This document shows, piece by piece, positions 16,221 through 24,146 of a stretch of DNA of 64,000 nt; positions within the stretch are counted from its first letter, which is position 1; each line of letters starts with the position of its first letter. Position numbers and translations under genes: made by a program. The stretch lies in assembly GCA_015058655.1 (NCBI GenBank), contig SVBX01000010.1, forward strand, positions 47,685 to 111,684, in the 5' to 3' direction. The stretch is from Pseudoselenomonas ruminantium (GTDB taxonomy: Bacteria > Bacillota > Negativicutes > Selenomonadales > Selenomonadaceae). The notes below the pieces were generated by a model. The model was not told the origin of the DNA. It did not search any database and was given only the letters and a program-made list of their open reading frames with translations.

Positions 16221-17276
16221 ATGAAACTGGCCTTTATAGGAACGGGAAAGATCGTACACGATGCCATTGGCGCAGTGAAGGATGAAGCGCAGATAGAAAA
16301 GACCGCCATCTTTGCCCGGCCCCACAGCCTGGAGAAAGCCCAGGCCCTTGCCAAGGAGCATGGCATCGCAGAAGTATGGACGGACTATGATGAGCTGCTG
16401 GAAAAGACCCAGGCAGACACGGTCTACATCGGCCTCATCAACAGCGCCCATTATCCCTATGCCAAGAAAGCTCTCCAACAGGGCAAGCATGTCATTCTGG
16501 AAAAGCCCTTCACCCCCTTCCTGAAGGAAGCGGAGGAACTGCTGCGCCTTGCCGAGGAAAAGGACCTCTGCATCTTCGAGGCCATCACTGTGCTGCACAG
16601 CGACATGATCAAAGAAATGGAGAAAAACCTGCCCAAGCTGGGCAAGCTCCGCATGGCTCTCTGCAACTACTCCCAGTATTCCAGCCGCTACGACGATTAC
16701 CGCCAGGGCAAGGCCGCCCACGCCTTCGACCCTGCCTACTACGGTGGCGCCCTCTACGACATCAATGTATATAATCTGCACTACTGCGCCACTCTCCTGG
16801 GCAACCCCAAGGAAGTATCCTACCATGCCAACCTGGGCTTCAACGGCATAGACACCTCCGGCACCCTGGTCCTCACCTACCCCGGCTTCTGCGCCGTCTG
16901 CACAGGCGCCAAGGACTCAGACAGCCCCTGCTATATCCAGATTCAAGGCGAAGATGGCTGGATGCGCCTGGAGGGCAAGCCAAATTCCCCCAACAAGCTG
17001 GTGACGGTCTATGTGAATAAAGAAGACAGCACCCTCACCAAAGATGCCTCAGGAGCCATGGTGCGCTCCACCCTCACCGAAACCTACGAACCCCAGCCCG
17101 TCCCCCACAGGATGACACCAGAGTTCCGCAACTTTGCCGCCATCATAGACGGAAATTCCCCCGAGCACCGCAAGGAATACAAAAAACTGAGCGAAGAAAC
17201 CCTGGAAGTAGTCCGCGTCCTGGAACTGGCCAGGAAAAGCGCCGGCATAGAGTTCCCGGAGACTCCGGCAGACTGA
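16221..17276 (+). CDS. Gfo/Idh/MocA family oxidoreductase
   Basis: The 351-aa protein has a Rossmann start (KLAFIGTGKIV), the EKPF motif near residue 94 and GGALYDINVYNLHY, which matches the D-x-G-x-Y variant seen in dihydrodiol-dehydrogenase-like members rather than the H-E-I-D of IolG. It is an NAD(P)-dependent sugar or polyol dehydrogenase of unknown substrate. AAGGAGG lies 7 nt before the ATG. It is monocistronic, with a promoter at 16142-16170 and a terminator at 17297-17327. Its position beside the IolT-like carrier suggests a related substrate. Confidence 0.82.
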   Translation: MKLAFIGTGKIVHDAIGAVKDEAQIEKTAIFARPHSLEKAQALAKEHGIAEVWTDYDELLEKTQADTVYIGLINSAHYPYAKKALQQGKHVILEKPFTPFLKEAEELLRLAEEKDLCIFEAITVLHSDMIKEMEKNLPKLGKLRMALCNYSQYSSRYDDYRQGKAAHAFDPAYYGGALYDINVYNLHYCATLLGNPKEVSYHANLGFNGIDTSGTLVLTYPGFCAVCTGAKDSDSPCYIQIQGEDGWMRLEGKPNSPNKLVTVYVNKEDSTLTKDASGAMVRSTLTETYEPQPVPHRMTPEFRNFAAIIDGNSPEHRKEYKKLSEETLEVVRVLELARKSAGIEFPETPAD

Positions 17277-17296
17277 TAAAACGACAAAATCAGAAA

Positions 17297-17335
17297 CAGC
17301 CCGCCAGGCTCAATACCTGACGGGCTGCTTCATTT
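17297..17335 (+). terminator. Terminator after the oxidoreductase gene
   Basis: A stem formed by CAGCCCG/CGGGCTG plus an inner CAGG/CCTG (17297-17327) is followed by CTTCATTTTT. Confidence 0.78.
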
Positions 17336-17376
17336 TTCATACATACTCAATGGCGATAGGCAGCAGTTCTCTCATA

Positions 17377-17970
17377 TCAACTATTATTTATAATCCACTC
17401 GTCCAAAAACCGCATCTGTTCCTCCATATGAAACCAATGCTCTCCGTCTTCCATAATGGTCAGTTCCGCGTTATGAGCATCTATAAATTCCTGCATAGTC
17501 TCTAACGATGTCAGATTATCATTCTGACCGTATAATACCTTTGTCGGCACCTCCCATTTCAAGGGATGGTTTCTGACATAATCAAGATAATGCCATGACA
17601 GGTCTTCACCAAATTCCGTATGTATAGTTCCCTTCTCTTTCAGTTCATCCTCAGTAACACCTGACCATGTCATCATATCCAGTATCAGCTTCTCCATATC
17701 CACGATAGGCGAAATGAAATAAGCTTTTTGAATCAGTTCATCAATCTCAGCATTCATGCTGAAAAATGCACCAATGCTATTGGCAATCAACCGAACATGG
17801 CTTGATTTCTTCCTCAGTTCTTCTATGGCATCCCTGATTTCCTTTCCCGTTTCCCAGGGGGTGAAGGTCTGGTAATCCAAGCCAATGACTTCATCAGCAG
17901 GAAACAGTTTCTGATAGTGCTCAGCTTCCTTAGCAGTACCGCCTTTTCCATGGATATATAATATTTGCAT
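17377..17970 (-). CDS. Small alpha/beta hydrolase
   Basis: The 197-aa protein starts MQILYIHGKGG, with an oxyanion-type HGKGG loop, has a nucleophile elbow IANSIGAFFS, an acid candidate in YGQNDNLTS and a His in EDGEHWFHMEE, giving a full Ser-Asp-His set. It resembles small cytoplasmic esterase-like hydrolases; the substrate is unknown. Several in-frame ATGs exist upstream. The one at 17970 is preferred because GGGAAGGG ends 6 nt before it. It is followed downstream by the plus-strand terminator of the facing gene. Confidence 0.75.
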   Translation of the reverse strand: MQILYIHGKGGTAKEAEHYQKLFPADEVIGLDYQTFTPWETGKEIRDAIEELRKKSSHVRLIANSIGAFFSMNAEIDELIQKAYFISPIVDMEKLILDMMTWSGVTEDELKEKGTIHTEFGEDLSWHYLDYVRNHPLKWEVPTKVLYGQNDNLTSLETMQEFIDAHNAELTIMEDGEHWFHMEEQMRFLDEWIINNS

Positions 17971-18011
17971 TTGCATCCCTTCCCTATCCATCAATCTGCC
18001 TCCATCATCTC

Positions 18012-18566
18012 CTAATTCATAAGTGATATTATTCTATCTTCACTCCATAAGTCGCTTGCAAAGATTGAAATATCCTCCTTATGTTTACGAATAATTCTAA
18101 ATGGCTTCAAAGTATTATCATAAACATGCAGAATGTCGCATATCTCTAGTAATTCTTTTATATTATTGAGCGATTTTTTATATCTTGAAATAATCTTTTC
18201 TTTTTCGACATCATGCCCCCCTTGAGCTACCCTCGATTGGACTCTAGCAATATTCACACGAGGATCTACTGTTAAAACGAAAATACATTTTATAAAATAT
18301 CCTTCAGATTTTGCTTTCCTCAATAACTCTAATTTGTAATCTGATGATAACACCGTTTCAAAAGTGAAATCCTTTTTATTGGCGATAGATTCATAGCGTT
18401 TTTTATCTACCAAGCGAGCAGCATCTGCATTGCTCATTCCTGTAGCAGCAACAACATCATCAGCATTTGTATACTCACCAATTTTTTCAAAATACTGTGT
18501 AAAGGTACTTTTGCCAGAACCATTTGGCCCAGCAATAACCAGGATCATTGGTTTTTTAATCGACAT
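18012..18566 (-). CDS. Zeta toxin-like P-loop kinase
   Basis: This 184-aa protein has a Walker A motif GPNGSGKST at residues 13-21, a FETVLSS segment, and the RVQSRVAQGGHDV and IISRYKKSL region typical of zeta-toxin-like NTPases. Zeta toxins phosphorylate UDP-activated amino sugars and block wall synthesis. Its start overlaps the end of an 80-aa gene by 11 bp, a typical antitoxin-toxin arrangement. Antitoxins of classical epsilon type are different, so this would be an alternative pairing. A non-toxic P-loop kinase remains possible. Confidence 0.75.
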   Translation of the reverse strand: MSIKKPMILVIAGPNGSGKSTFTQYFEKIGEYTNADDVVAATGMSNADAARLVDKKRYESIANKKDFTFETVLSSDYKLELLRKAKSEGYFIKCIFVLTVDPRVNIARVQSRVAQGGHDVEKEKIISRYKKSLNNIKELLEICDILHVYDNTLKPFRIIRKHKEDISIFASDLWSEDRIISLMN

Positions 18567-18798
18567 ATTTTATGCTCCCATCAGCATATTCTACAAAGGC
18601 TCTCTTTGTCTCTACATCATATTTGGCTATTGGCTTCTGACAAATTTTAGCTTTATCAATAGCTGACTGTACAGCAGCTGTGGCACGTCTATCCATTTCC
18701 ACGTCACGGCTGCTGATTATTTTGTTTTTAAGCGATAATTCATTACTGGAAATAACTCTAACCTTCATGTTGCCTATTTTTTTTACACTTTCACTCAT
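18556..18798 (-). CDS. Small protein upstream of the zeta-like toxin, putative antitoxin
   Basis: The 80-aa product is charged and soluble (RDVEMDRRATAAVQSAI, KRAFVEYADGSIKYVD). It is encoded directly before the zeta-like gene with an 11-bp overlap, implying coupled translation. I do not recognise its family; the antitoxin role is inferred from position and size. The start is uncertain, as an internal ATG at codon 11 is also possible. Confidence 0.6.
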   Translation of the reverse strand: MSESVKKIGNMKVRVISSNELSLKNKIISSRDVEMDRRATAAVQSAIDKAKICQKPIAKYDVETKRAFVEYADGSIKYVD

Positions 18799-18822
18799 TT
18801 TCTCACGCCCTTTTTACAAAAA

Positions 18823-18957
18823 TTACGCACTAACCCAGCCATATCCCTGCACTGCCATATCCGTAGAATTAGCCATGAACAAGCTGGTTTTCAAATCAAA
18901 AATATCTTTGTCATAGCTATCCGGCAAAGCCACATACAAAATATATCGGCATTTTCT
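18823..18957 (-). pseudogene. C-terminal fragment of an unidentified gene
   Basis: About 44 codons read like protein (CRYILYVALPDSYDKD, then LKTSLFMANSTDMAVQ and GYGWVSA) and end at a TAA at 18823-18825. There is no start codon or ribosome binding site at the upstream end. It abuts the partial copy of the TIGR04076-like gene and is best seen as debris of recombination. Confidence 0.4.
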
Positions 18958-18972
18958 CCAACCCTATCTATC

Positions 18973-19032
18973 ACTTTGCCTCTTCCTCCATGGTCCCCAG
19001 CAAGAAACTCACCGGACGGAAGCCATCGTTGC
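18973..19032 (-). pseudogene. Partial copy of the 3' end of the TIGR04076-like gene
   Basis: These 60 bp are 95 percent identical (three mismatches) to 19561-19620, the last codons of the intact TIGR04076-like gene. In frame they read NDGFRPVSFLLGTMEEEAK and stop. The two copies form direct repeats on either side of the deoD remnant. Confidence 0.8.
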
Positions 19033-19062
19033 CATAAAGGACTATCATTTTCCACCAACTAT

Positions 19063-19547
19063 CTATACCTCTATGGCAGTTTCCAGCGCTACCTTCACCA
19101 TATCGTTAAAACTATCTTGCCGTTCTGCGGCACTCTTAGACTCATTAGTGAAAAGATTATTGCTGACGGTCAGGAGAGCCACGGCTTGTACATGGAACTT
19201 AGCGGCCAAAAGATACAACGCAGCCGTCTCCATGTCCACAGACAAAATTCCATAGGAACGAAGTTTTTCGTTGTCAATATCATCATTGTAAAAGCGATCT
19301 ACAGAAATGACATTCCCAACTTTGGTGCTCAATCCCATTTTTCCGCATTTGCCACAGCCTTGGATAAAAGCGTATAATCAGCAATTGGAGCAAAATTGAT
19401 ACTTTCGCCGAAGATGTTCCGCACCATGCTGGAATCGGTAGAAGCCCCTTGAGCAATTATGACATCCCTCACTTTCACACTTTGGTGCATGCCCCTGCAG
19501 GTATCCACTCGAAATTTTTGTTGCCATGCTTGACCAATCCTCCCCAT
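19063..19547 (-). pseudogene. deoD: Degraded purine nucleoside phosphorylase (deoD) fragment
   Basis: Two overlapping frames cover the C-terminal two-thirds of DeoD. The upstream one contains VKVRDVIIAQGASTDS and FAPIADYTLL; after a frameshift near 19330 the downstream one contains KVGNVISVDRFYND, YGILSVDMETAALYLLAA and AAERQDSFNDMVKVALE. DeoD cleaves purine nucleosides with phosphate and is normally about 235 aa. The first third, including the phosphate-binding N-terminus, is absent, so the gene is dead. It is flanked by 60-bp direct repeats. Confidence 0.88.
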
Positions 19548-19555
19548 TTAAGACA

Positions 19556-19873
19556 TCAACACTCTGCCTCTTCCTCCATGGTCTCCAGCAAGAAACTCAC
19601 CGGACGGAAGCCGTCGTTGCAGGATATCATAGCCGAGTGGGGATTCTTCATCCAGCCGTCGTAGAAGCCCTCTGCGCCATGAGCCAGTCCCATGACAAAA
19701 GAAGACATGGAGTCCCAGGCGCTCTGGCAAAAGCCTTCGGGCCGTTGCCAGCCATTGGCGATGAACACAGCGCCTTCCTCAATATCGCAGGCATGCTCGA
19801 TGGGGTTTTCATACTTTTCCATCAAATCAAGATAGCACGCCTTCCGCATGACGGTTATCCGAACTTTCTTCAC
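19556..19873 (-). CDS. TIGR04076-like small protein
   Basis: The 105-aa product has the pattern of the TIGR04076 family: VKKVRITVMRKACYLDL, EEGAVFIANGWQRPEGFC, the SAW and WMKNPHSAMISCNDGFRPVSF segments, with paired cysteines. The family is of unknown function and common in anaerobes. The frame opens seven codons earlier at an ATG, but the GTG at 19873 is preferred: GGAGG lies 7 nt before it, and family members begin at KKV. It lies just downstream of the HigBA-like pair; the last 20 codons are duplicated at 18973-19032. Confidence 0.72.
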   Translation of the reverse strand: MKKVRITVMRKACYLDLMEKYENPIEHACDIEEGAVFIANGWQRPEGFCQSAWDSMSSFVMGLAHGAEGFYDGWMKNPHSAMISCNDGFRPVSFLLETMEEEAEC

Positions 19874-19897
19874 GCCAGCACCTCCATCTTGCACAAT

Positions 19898-20203
19898 TCA
19901 GTTAGCAATAGACAAACGATTGGATTTCAGCAATCCCAAGAGTCGGCTGCTTGGGCCTGATGGCTTATTTCTTCCGGACTCCCAGGCTTCTACTGTCCGT
20001 GTCGATACTCCGAACCATTTTGCAAATAGAGATTGCGTCAGCCCGGTTTTAGAACGTATTTCCTTGATATCTGCAGCTGTGTACTCTATCAATGGCTCAA
20101 TTTCAATCGACAAAGTTTCTTCTCGCAGAAATTTCTCATCCGCTTTGCTATTTTCAATAGCCTCATCCAATGCTGATGACAAAATATCAAATGCCTTGCT
20201 CAT
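19898..20203 (-). CDS. XRE-family antitoxin (HigA-like)
   Basis: This 101-aa protein has a helix-turn-helix at residues 50-85 (IRSKTGLTQSLFAKWFGVSTRTVEAWESGR) with the WESG signature and an N-terminal helical extension. It lies 12 bp downstream of a RelE/HigB-like toxin gene, the toxin-first order of higBA modules. Such antitoxins neutralise the toxin and repress the operon. The dyad at 20579-20595, inside the operon promoter, is a suitable operator. Confidence 0.85.
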   Translation of the reverse strand: MSKAFDILSSALDEAIENSKADEKFLREETLSIEIEPLIEYTAADIKEIRSKTGLTQSLFAKWFGVSTRTVEAWESGRNKPSGPSSRLLGLLKSNRLSIAN

Positions 20204-20215
20204 TTCTTTTCCCCC

Positions 20216-20554
20216 TTACAAACATTTTTCCAATATTTCAATCTTCTTTTTCAGTTCATTACGCTCTGCCTTACTGAGATTTTCCTGCTCATTTTTAGCA
20301 AAAACAGCCAATAAATATACGATTTCTTTTGCTTCAAAATCCACATAGCAAACCCGCGTGCTGCCACTCTTTCCTTGGTTTTCAAAAGCAAACCTAATCT
20401 TACGCAATCGCCCCGTGCCACGAATCACATCCCCCGCCTTAGGGTTCTTCAGCAGTTCGTGTTGAAGGCGCCGCAAGTCATCATCCTTGAATCCCAGGCA
20501 TTTCCATGAATACTCAAATGCTGTACCTAATACGAATTTACGAATTATCTTCAT
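20216..20554 (-). CDS. RelE/HigB-like toxin
   Basis: The 112-aa protein has the RelE-superfamily pattern found in higB-type modules: a basic LRRLQHELLKNPKAGDVIRGTGRLRKIRFAF segment followed by KSGSTRVCYVDF and EIVYLLAVFAKNEQENLSKAE. These toxins are ribosome-dependent mRNA endonucleases. The frame can open at two GTGs three and two codons upstream, but the ATG at 20554 has GGAG 8 nt before it. It is the first gene of a two-gene operon with the XRE antitoxin. Confidence 0.85.
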   Translation of the reverse strand: MKIIRKFVLGTAFEYSWKCLGFKDDDLRRLQHELLKNPKAGDVIRGTGRLRKIRFAFENQGKSGSTRVCYVDFEAKEIVYLLAVFAKNEQENLSKAERNELKKKIEILEKCL

Positions 20555-20572
20555 GTACACCACTCCACAGCT

Positions 20573-20602
20573 ATTATACTACTATACAATAGTAGTTAAC
20601 AA
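20573..20602 (-). promoter_or_regulatory. higBA-like promoter with embedded operator
   Basis: On the minus strand TTGTTA (20597-20602) and TATAAT (20573-20578) are 18 bp apart, just upstream of the toxin gene. The spacer holds the perfect dyad CTACTAT-N3-ATAGTAG at 20579-20595, so a bound antitoxin would block RNA polymerase. Confidence 0.8.
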
Positions 20603-20619
20603 GTTACAGAACGAAAAAA

Positions 20620-20657
20620 CTGCCGATTCATTCTAATATAGTCGAACAAATCGGCAG
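20620..20657. repeat. Inverted repeat upstream of the higBA-like promoter
   Basis: The 9-bp arms CTGCCGATT and AATCGGCAG are separated by 20 bp. No T-run follows on either side; it may be a second protein-binding dyad. Confidence 0.4.
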
Positions 20658-20706
20658 AAGCAAATTTTATTCCATTACAATAGAATTATTTCTGCTCATA
20701 CAATGT

Positions 20707-20750
20707 AAAAAGCAGGCGTACCCTCGGTCCAAAGGGTACGCCTGCTTTTT
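20707..20750. terminator. Strong terminator after the DUF523 gene
   Basis: A perfect 18-bp stem (20707-20724 with 20733-20750) carries five A on one arm and five T on the other. It directly follows the stop codon of the minus-strand DUF523 gene and could work in both directions. Confidence 0.9.
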
Positions 20751-20753
20751 ATC

Positions 20754-21251
20754 CTAAATCCTATCCTGCCGTATATCCTCGGCTATAAGCTCCTCCAGCC
20801 GTCCTACAGTCATGTCCTTTTCAGAATAAACCTTCAGGCCGTGTTTCATCAGGAGGGCTGCTGTCACGCCGGGATGTTTGGTGTACTTGCCGGTGAAGCT
20901 GCCGTCGTGGACACGGTGCACGCCGCAGGAGGGGCTGCCCTCCTTCAGGATGGCCACCCTTGCGTGGTAGGCTTCGGCAATCTTCAAGGCCTTGTCTGCG
21001 CCCGTGAGCATGTAGGAGGTGAGCTCCCTCCCCTCCACATCCTGCACCGCAGCCTTGCCCTGGAGCACCTTCTTGCCATTGCCCCCTTGGATTTCCATGG
21101 GGGGACGAGGGACGGGCAGCATGGCGAAACACTCGGGGCAGATGGCAATGAACCTGCCCCGCTCATTGTAGCGCATCAAGAGTTCATGTGGATTGGCACC
21201 GCCTGAATACTTTACCTTGTGCCCCAAAAGACAGGCACTGACCAGTATCAT
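20754..21251 (-). CDS. DUF523 family protein
   Basis: The 165-aa product carries the DUF523 signatures VSACLLGHKVKYSGG near the N-terminus, CPECFAMLPVPRPPMEI and ILKEGSPSCGVHRVHDGSF, with four conserved cysteines that suggest metal or cluster binding. No function is assigned to the family. The ATG at 21251 overlaps the stop codon of the exonuclease gene in an ATGA, which supports this start and translational coupling. It is the last gene of the nfnA-nfnB-exonuclease-DUF523 run. Confidence 0.82.
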   Translation of the reverse strand: MILVSACLLGHKVKYSGGANPHELLMRYNERGRFIAICPECFAMLPVPRPPMEIQGGNGKKVLQGKAAVQDVEGRELTSYMLTGADKALKIAEAYHARVAILKEGSPSCGVHRVHDGSFTGKYTKHPGVTAALLMKHGLKVYSEKDMTVGRLEELIAEDIRQDRI

Positions 21252-21826
21252 CTCCTGCAACCTCCTCTTACGCCAAAGGGCTTCACATTGATGCCCAGCC
21301 TGCCTGCCAGCGCAGGCAGGCTGTCCGTGTGCAGCTTCTCCCCTGCTTTCAGAGGGATAGCCGCACAGGTGCGGGCATCGTCAAGAGCGTTATGGTGCTT
21401 GAAATCTATCTCCAGGAAGGAACCCACGGTATTCAGCTTGTGGTTCTCCAGCTCCGGCCACACCTTGCGGGAAATGGCCACGGTATCGCAGTAGGAAAAC
21501 TTCGGCACCGGCAGCCCTGCCCGCATGAGGCAGGCTCCCAGCACTCCCATGTCAAAGGGAGCGTTGTGAGCTACCACCACTTTGCCTTCCAGATGCTCCT
21601 TCAGCTCCGGCCAGATTTTGGCGAAGCTGGGTGCATAGCGGGTATCCTCTCTGGTGATGCCGTGTATCTGGATATTGAAAGGATTGTATTTGTTTTCCGG
21701 CGGCTGGATCAGTGTGTAGTAGGAATCGCAGAGTTTCCCCTCCACCACCTCCACCACGGCTACGGAACAGGCCGAATCCCTGGCAGAAGTGGCAGTCTCA
21801 AAGTCAATCGCCGCAAAATTCATCAT
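21248..21826 (-). CDS. DEDDh 3'-5' exonuclease (DnaQ/RNase T-like)
   Basis: The 192-aa protein shows the three exonuclease motifs: FAAIDFETA at the N-terminus, IQIHGITREDT with VVAHNAPFDMGVL in the middle and HNALDDARTCA near residue 150. This is the size and order of DnaQ-like proofreading or repair exonucleases acting as free enzymes. The ATG overlaps the nfnB stop codon (TAATG), so it is coupled to that gene although functionally unrelated. Confidence 0.88.
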   Translation of the reverse strand: MMNFAAIDFETATSARDSACSVAVVEVVEGKLCDSYYTLIQPPENKYNPFNIQIHGITREDTRYAPSFAKIWPELKEHLEGKVVVAHNAPFDMGVLGACLMRAGLPVPKFSYCDTVAISRKVWPELENHKLNTVGSFLEIDFKHHNALDDARTCAAIPLKAGEKLHTDSLPALAGRLGINVKPFGVRGGCRR

Positions 21827-23232
21827 TACTTGCTTCTCTTTTCCTTCAAATACTCGTCAATGGCAGCAGCTGCCTTGCGGCCTGCCCCCATGGCCAGGAT
21901 GACCGTGGCGGCGCCGGTGACGATATCGCCGCCTGCAAAGACACCGGGCTTGGAAGTAGCGCAGCTTTCCTCGTCTGCCACGATATTGCCCCGCTTGCTG
22001 GTCTCAAGACCAGGCGTGGTCTGGGCGATGATGGGATTGGGGCCGGTGCCGATGGCGATGATGACCGTATCCATGGGAAGGTCGAACTCAGAGCCCTCTA
22101 CAGGCACAGGACGGCGACGGCCGGAAGCATCAGGCTCCCCCAGCTCCATGCGGATGCAGCGGAGGCCCTTCACCCAGCCTTCTTCATTCCCGAGGACTTC
22201 CACCGGATTGGTGAGGAGCTGGAAGTCAATGCCTTCCTCCTTGGCATGCTCCACTTCCTCCTTGCGGGCGGGCAGCTCTGCCTCGCTGCGGCGATAGACG
22301 ATGTAGACATGCTCTGCCCCCAGGCGCAGGGCGGTGCGGGCGGCATCCATGGCCACATTGCCGCCCCCCACCACAGCCACATTCTTGCCCACCTTGATAG
22401 GGGTGGCATACTCAGGGAAGCGGTAAGCCTTCATGAGGTTGCAGCGGGTCAGGAACTCATTGGCGGAGTACACGCCGTTCAGGCTCTCGCCGGGAATGCC
22501 CTGGAAATGGGGCAGGCCTGCACCGGTGCCCAGGAAGACTGCATCAAAGCCTTCCTCCTCCATGAGCTCGTCCACCGTGAACAGGCGGCCAGCCACGGAG
22601 TCCAGCTCGATTTTCACGCCCAGCTTCTCGATATTCTCGATTTCCTTGGCCACTACCTTCTCCTTGGGGAGACGGAACTCGGGGATGCCGTAGGACAGCA
22701 CGCCGCCGGCCTTGTGCAGGGCCTCGAAGATGGTGACCTTGTAGCCCTTCTTAGCCAGATCCCCGGCACAGGAAAGGCCGGAGGGGCCGGCGCCGATGAC
22801 GGCTACCTTCTGGGCATCCTCAGCATACTCAACGGGTTTGATTTCCTCCCCCTGCTCCATGGCCCTGTCAGCCACAAAACGCTCCAGGCGGCCGATGGCC
22901 ACAGACTCGCCCTTCTTGGCCAGGATGCACATCTTCTCGCACTGGTTCTCCTGGGGGCAGACGCGGCCACAGACAGCAGGCAGTCCGTTGGACTCCTTGA
23001 TGGTCTTGATGGCCTCGTCAAACTTCCTCTCCTTGATCTGGCCGATGAAGGTGGGGATGTCAATGGACACCGGGCAGCCCTTGCGGCACTGAGGCACCTT
23101 GCAGTGCAGGCAGCGCTCTGCCTCGGCTACCGCCGTTTCCTCATCGTAGCCCAAAGCTACTTCATCAAAATTATGTGCGCGGACCTTGGGATCCTGCACG
23201 GGCATTTTATGTTTTTCCAAAGAAAGAGCCAT
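21826..23232 (-). CDS. nfnB: NfnB: NADPH-binding flavoprotein subunit of ferredoxin:NADP oxidoreductase (GltA-like)
   Basis: This 468-aa protein resembles the small subunit of glutamate synthase: N-terminal cysteines in CLHCKVPQCRKGCPVSID and CGRVCPQENQCEKMC for two 4Fe-4S clusters, an FAD site VAVIGAGPSGLSCAGDLA, an NADPH site VAVVGGGNVAMDAARTALRLG and a GVFAGGDIVTGAATVI C-terminal signature. It lies 15 bp downstream of a DHOD electron-transfer-like subunit gene, which together define NfnAB, the electron-bifurcating complex linking NADH, NADPH and ferredoxin. No large glutamate synthase subunit is adjacent, favouring Nfn over GltBD. Confidence 0.88.
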   Translation of the reverse strand: MALSLEKHKMPVQDPKVRAHNFDEVALGYDEETAVAEAERCLHCKVPQCRKGCPVSIDIPTFIGQIKERKFDEAIKTIKESNGLPAVCGRVCPQENQCEKMCILAKKGESVAIGRLERFVADRAMEQGEEIKPVEYAEDAQKVAVIGAGPSGLSCAGDLAKKGYKVTIFEALHKAGGVLSYGIPEFRLPKEKVVAKEIENIEKLGVKIELDSVAGRLFTVDELMEEEGFDAVFLGTGAGLPHFQGIPGESLNGVYSANEFLTRCNLMKAYRFPEYATPIKVGKNVAVVGGGNVAMDAARTALRLGAEHVYIVYRRSEAELPARKEEVEHAKEEGIDFQLLTNPVEVLGNEEGWVKGLRCIRMELGEPDASGRRRPVPVEGSEFDLPMDTVIIAIGTGPNPIIAQTTPGLETSKRGNIVADEESCATSKPGVFAGGDIVTGAATVILAMGAGRKAAAAIDEYLKEKRSK

Positions 23233-23247
23233 TTAGCTTACCTCCGC

Positions 23248-24084
23248 TTATCTGTCCAGACCGATATTGCACACATGATCCTTTTCCTGGCTCTCCAGGT
23301 CACGGTACATGCGCTGACGGCTCATGAGGCCCTTGAAATCCACCAGATGTCCGTCAAACTCCGGCCCGTCCACGCAGGCAAACTTGGTCTCATCTCCCAC
23401 CTGCACGCGGCAGCCGCCGCACATGCCGGTGCCGTCCACCATGATGGGGTTCAGGCTGACAATGGTGCGAATCCCCAGGTCACGAGTAGCATCGGCTACG
23501 CTCTTCATCATGATGACCGGGCCGATAGCGGTGATCTGGTCGATTTTCTCCCCGCGGTCTACCAAAGCCTGCACAGCATTGGTGACGAAGCCCTTCATGC
23601 CGTAGGAGCCATCATCGGTAGTAACTACCACTTCATCGGTGACAGCCTTCATCTCCTCTTCCATAATGAGGATATCCTTCGTCTTGGCGCCCATGATGGC
23701 GATGACCTTGTTGCCGGCCTCCTTCATAGCACGGGCAATGGGATAAGTAGGAGCCACGCCGATACCGCCTCCCACTACCACCACGGTGCCGAACTTCTCA
23801 ATCTCGGAAGGCTGGCCCAAGGGGCCCACGAAATCCACGATGGAATCCCCGGCATTCAGGGCAGCCAGCTTCATGGTAGAAGCGCCGATGACCTGGAACA
23901 CGATGAGCACAGCGCCGGTCTCACGATTGAAATCAGCAATAGTGAGAGGGATGCGCTCCCCTTCTTCATCCACGCGCAGGACGATGAACTGACCTGCCTT
24001 GGCTTTCCTGGCCACACGGGGGGCTTCAATCTCCATAGCGAAAACGCTGGGAGACCACTCCTCTTTCTTCAGAATCTTAAACAT
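23248..24084 (-). CDS. nfnA: NfnA: NADH-binding FAD/2Fe-2S subunit of ferredoxin:NADP oxidoreductase
   Basis: The 278-aa subunit belongs to the ferredoxin-NADP reductase/PyrK family: an FAD-binding barrel with ERIPLTIADF, a nucleotide-binding GGGIGVAPTYPIARAM near residue 105, and C-terminal 2Fe-2S cysteines in GTGMCGGCRVQ and FACVDGPEFDGHLVDF. With NfnB it forms the cytoplasmic transhydrogenase that couples NADH and reduced ferredoxin oxidation to NADP+ reduction. It is the first gene of the pair; a repeat element separates it from the upstream methylenetetrahydrofolate reductase gene. Confidence 0.88.
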   Translation of the reverse strand: MFKILKKEEWSPSVFAMEIEAPRVARKAKAGQFIVLRVDEEGERIPLTIADFNRETGAVLIVFQVIGASTMKLAALNAGDSIVDFVGPLGQPSEIEKFGTVVVVGGGIGVAPTYPIARAMKEAGNKVIAIMGAKTKDILIMEEEMKAVTDEVVVTTDDGSYGMKGFVTNAVQALVDRGEKIDQITAIGPVIMMKSVADATRDLGIRTIVSLNPIMVDGTGMCGGCRVQVGDETKFACVDGPEFDGHLVDFKGLMSRQRMYRDLESQEKDHVCNIGLDR

Positions 24085-24146
24085 TTAGCACTCTCCTAAA
24101 ATACACTCACATATTACATCAGCGTCAAAAATATCGACACCTAAAA

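Noticed and set aside
21826..23232. Call as the small subunit of glutamate synthase (gltD)
   Set aside because: The sequence fits GltD/NfnB equally, but the adjacent gene is the PyrK-like NfnA subunit and no large glutamate synthase subunit is nearby.
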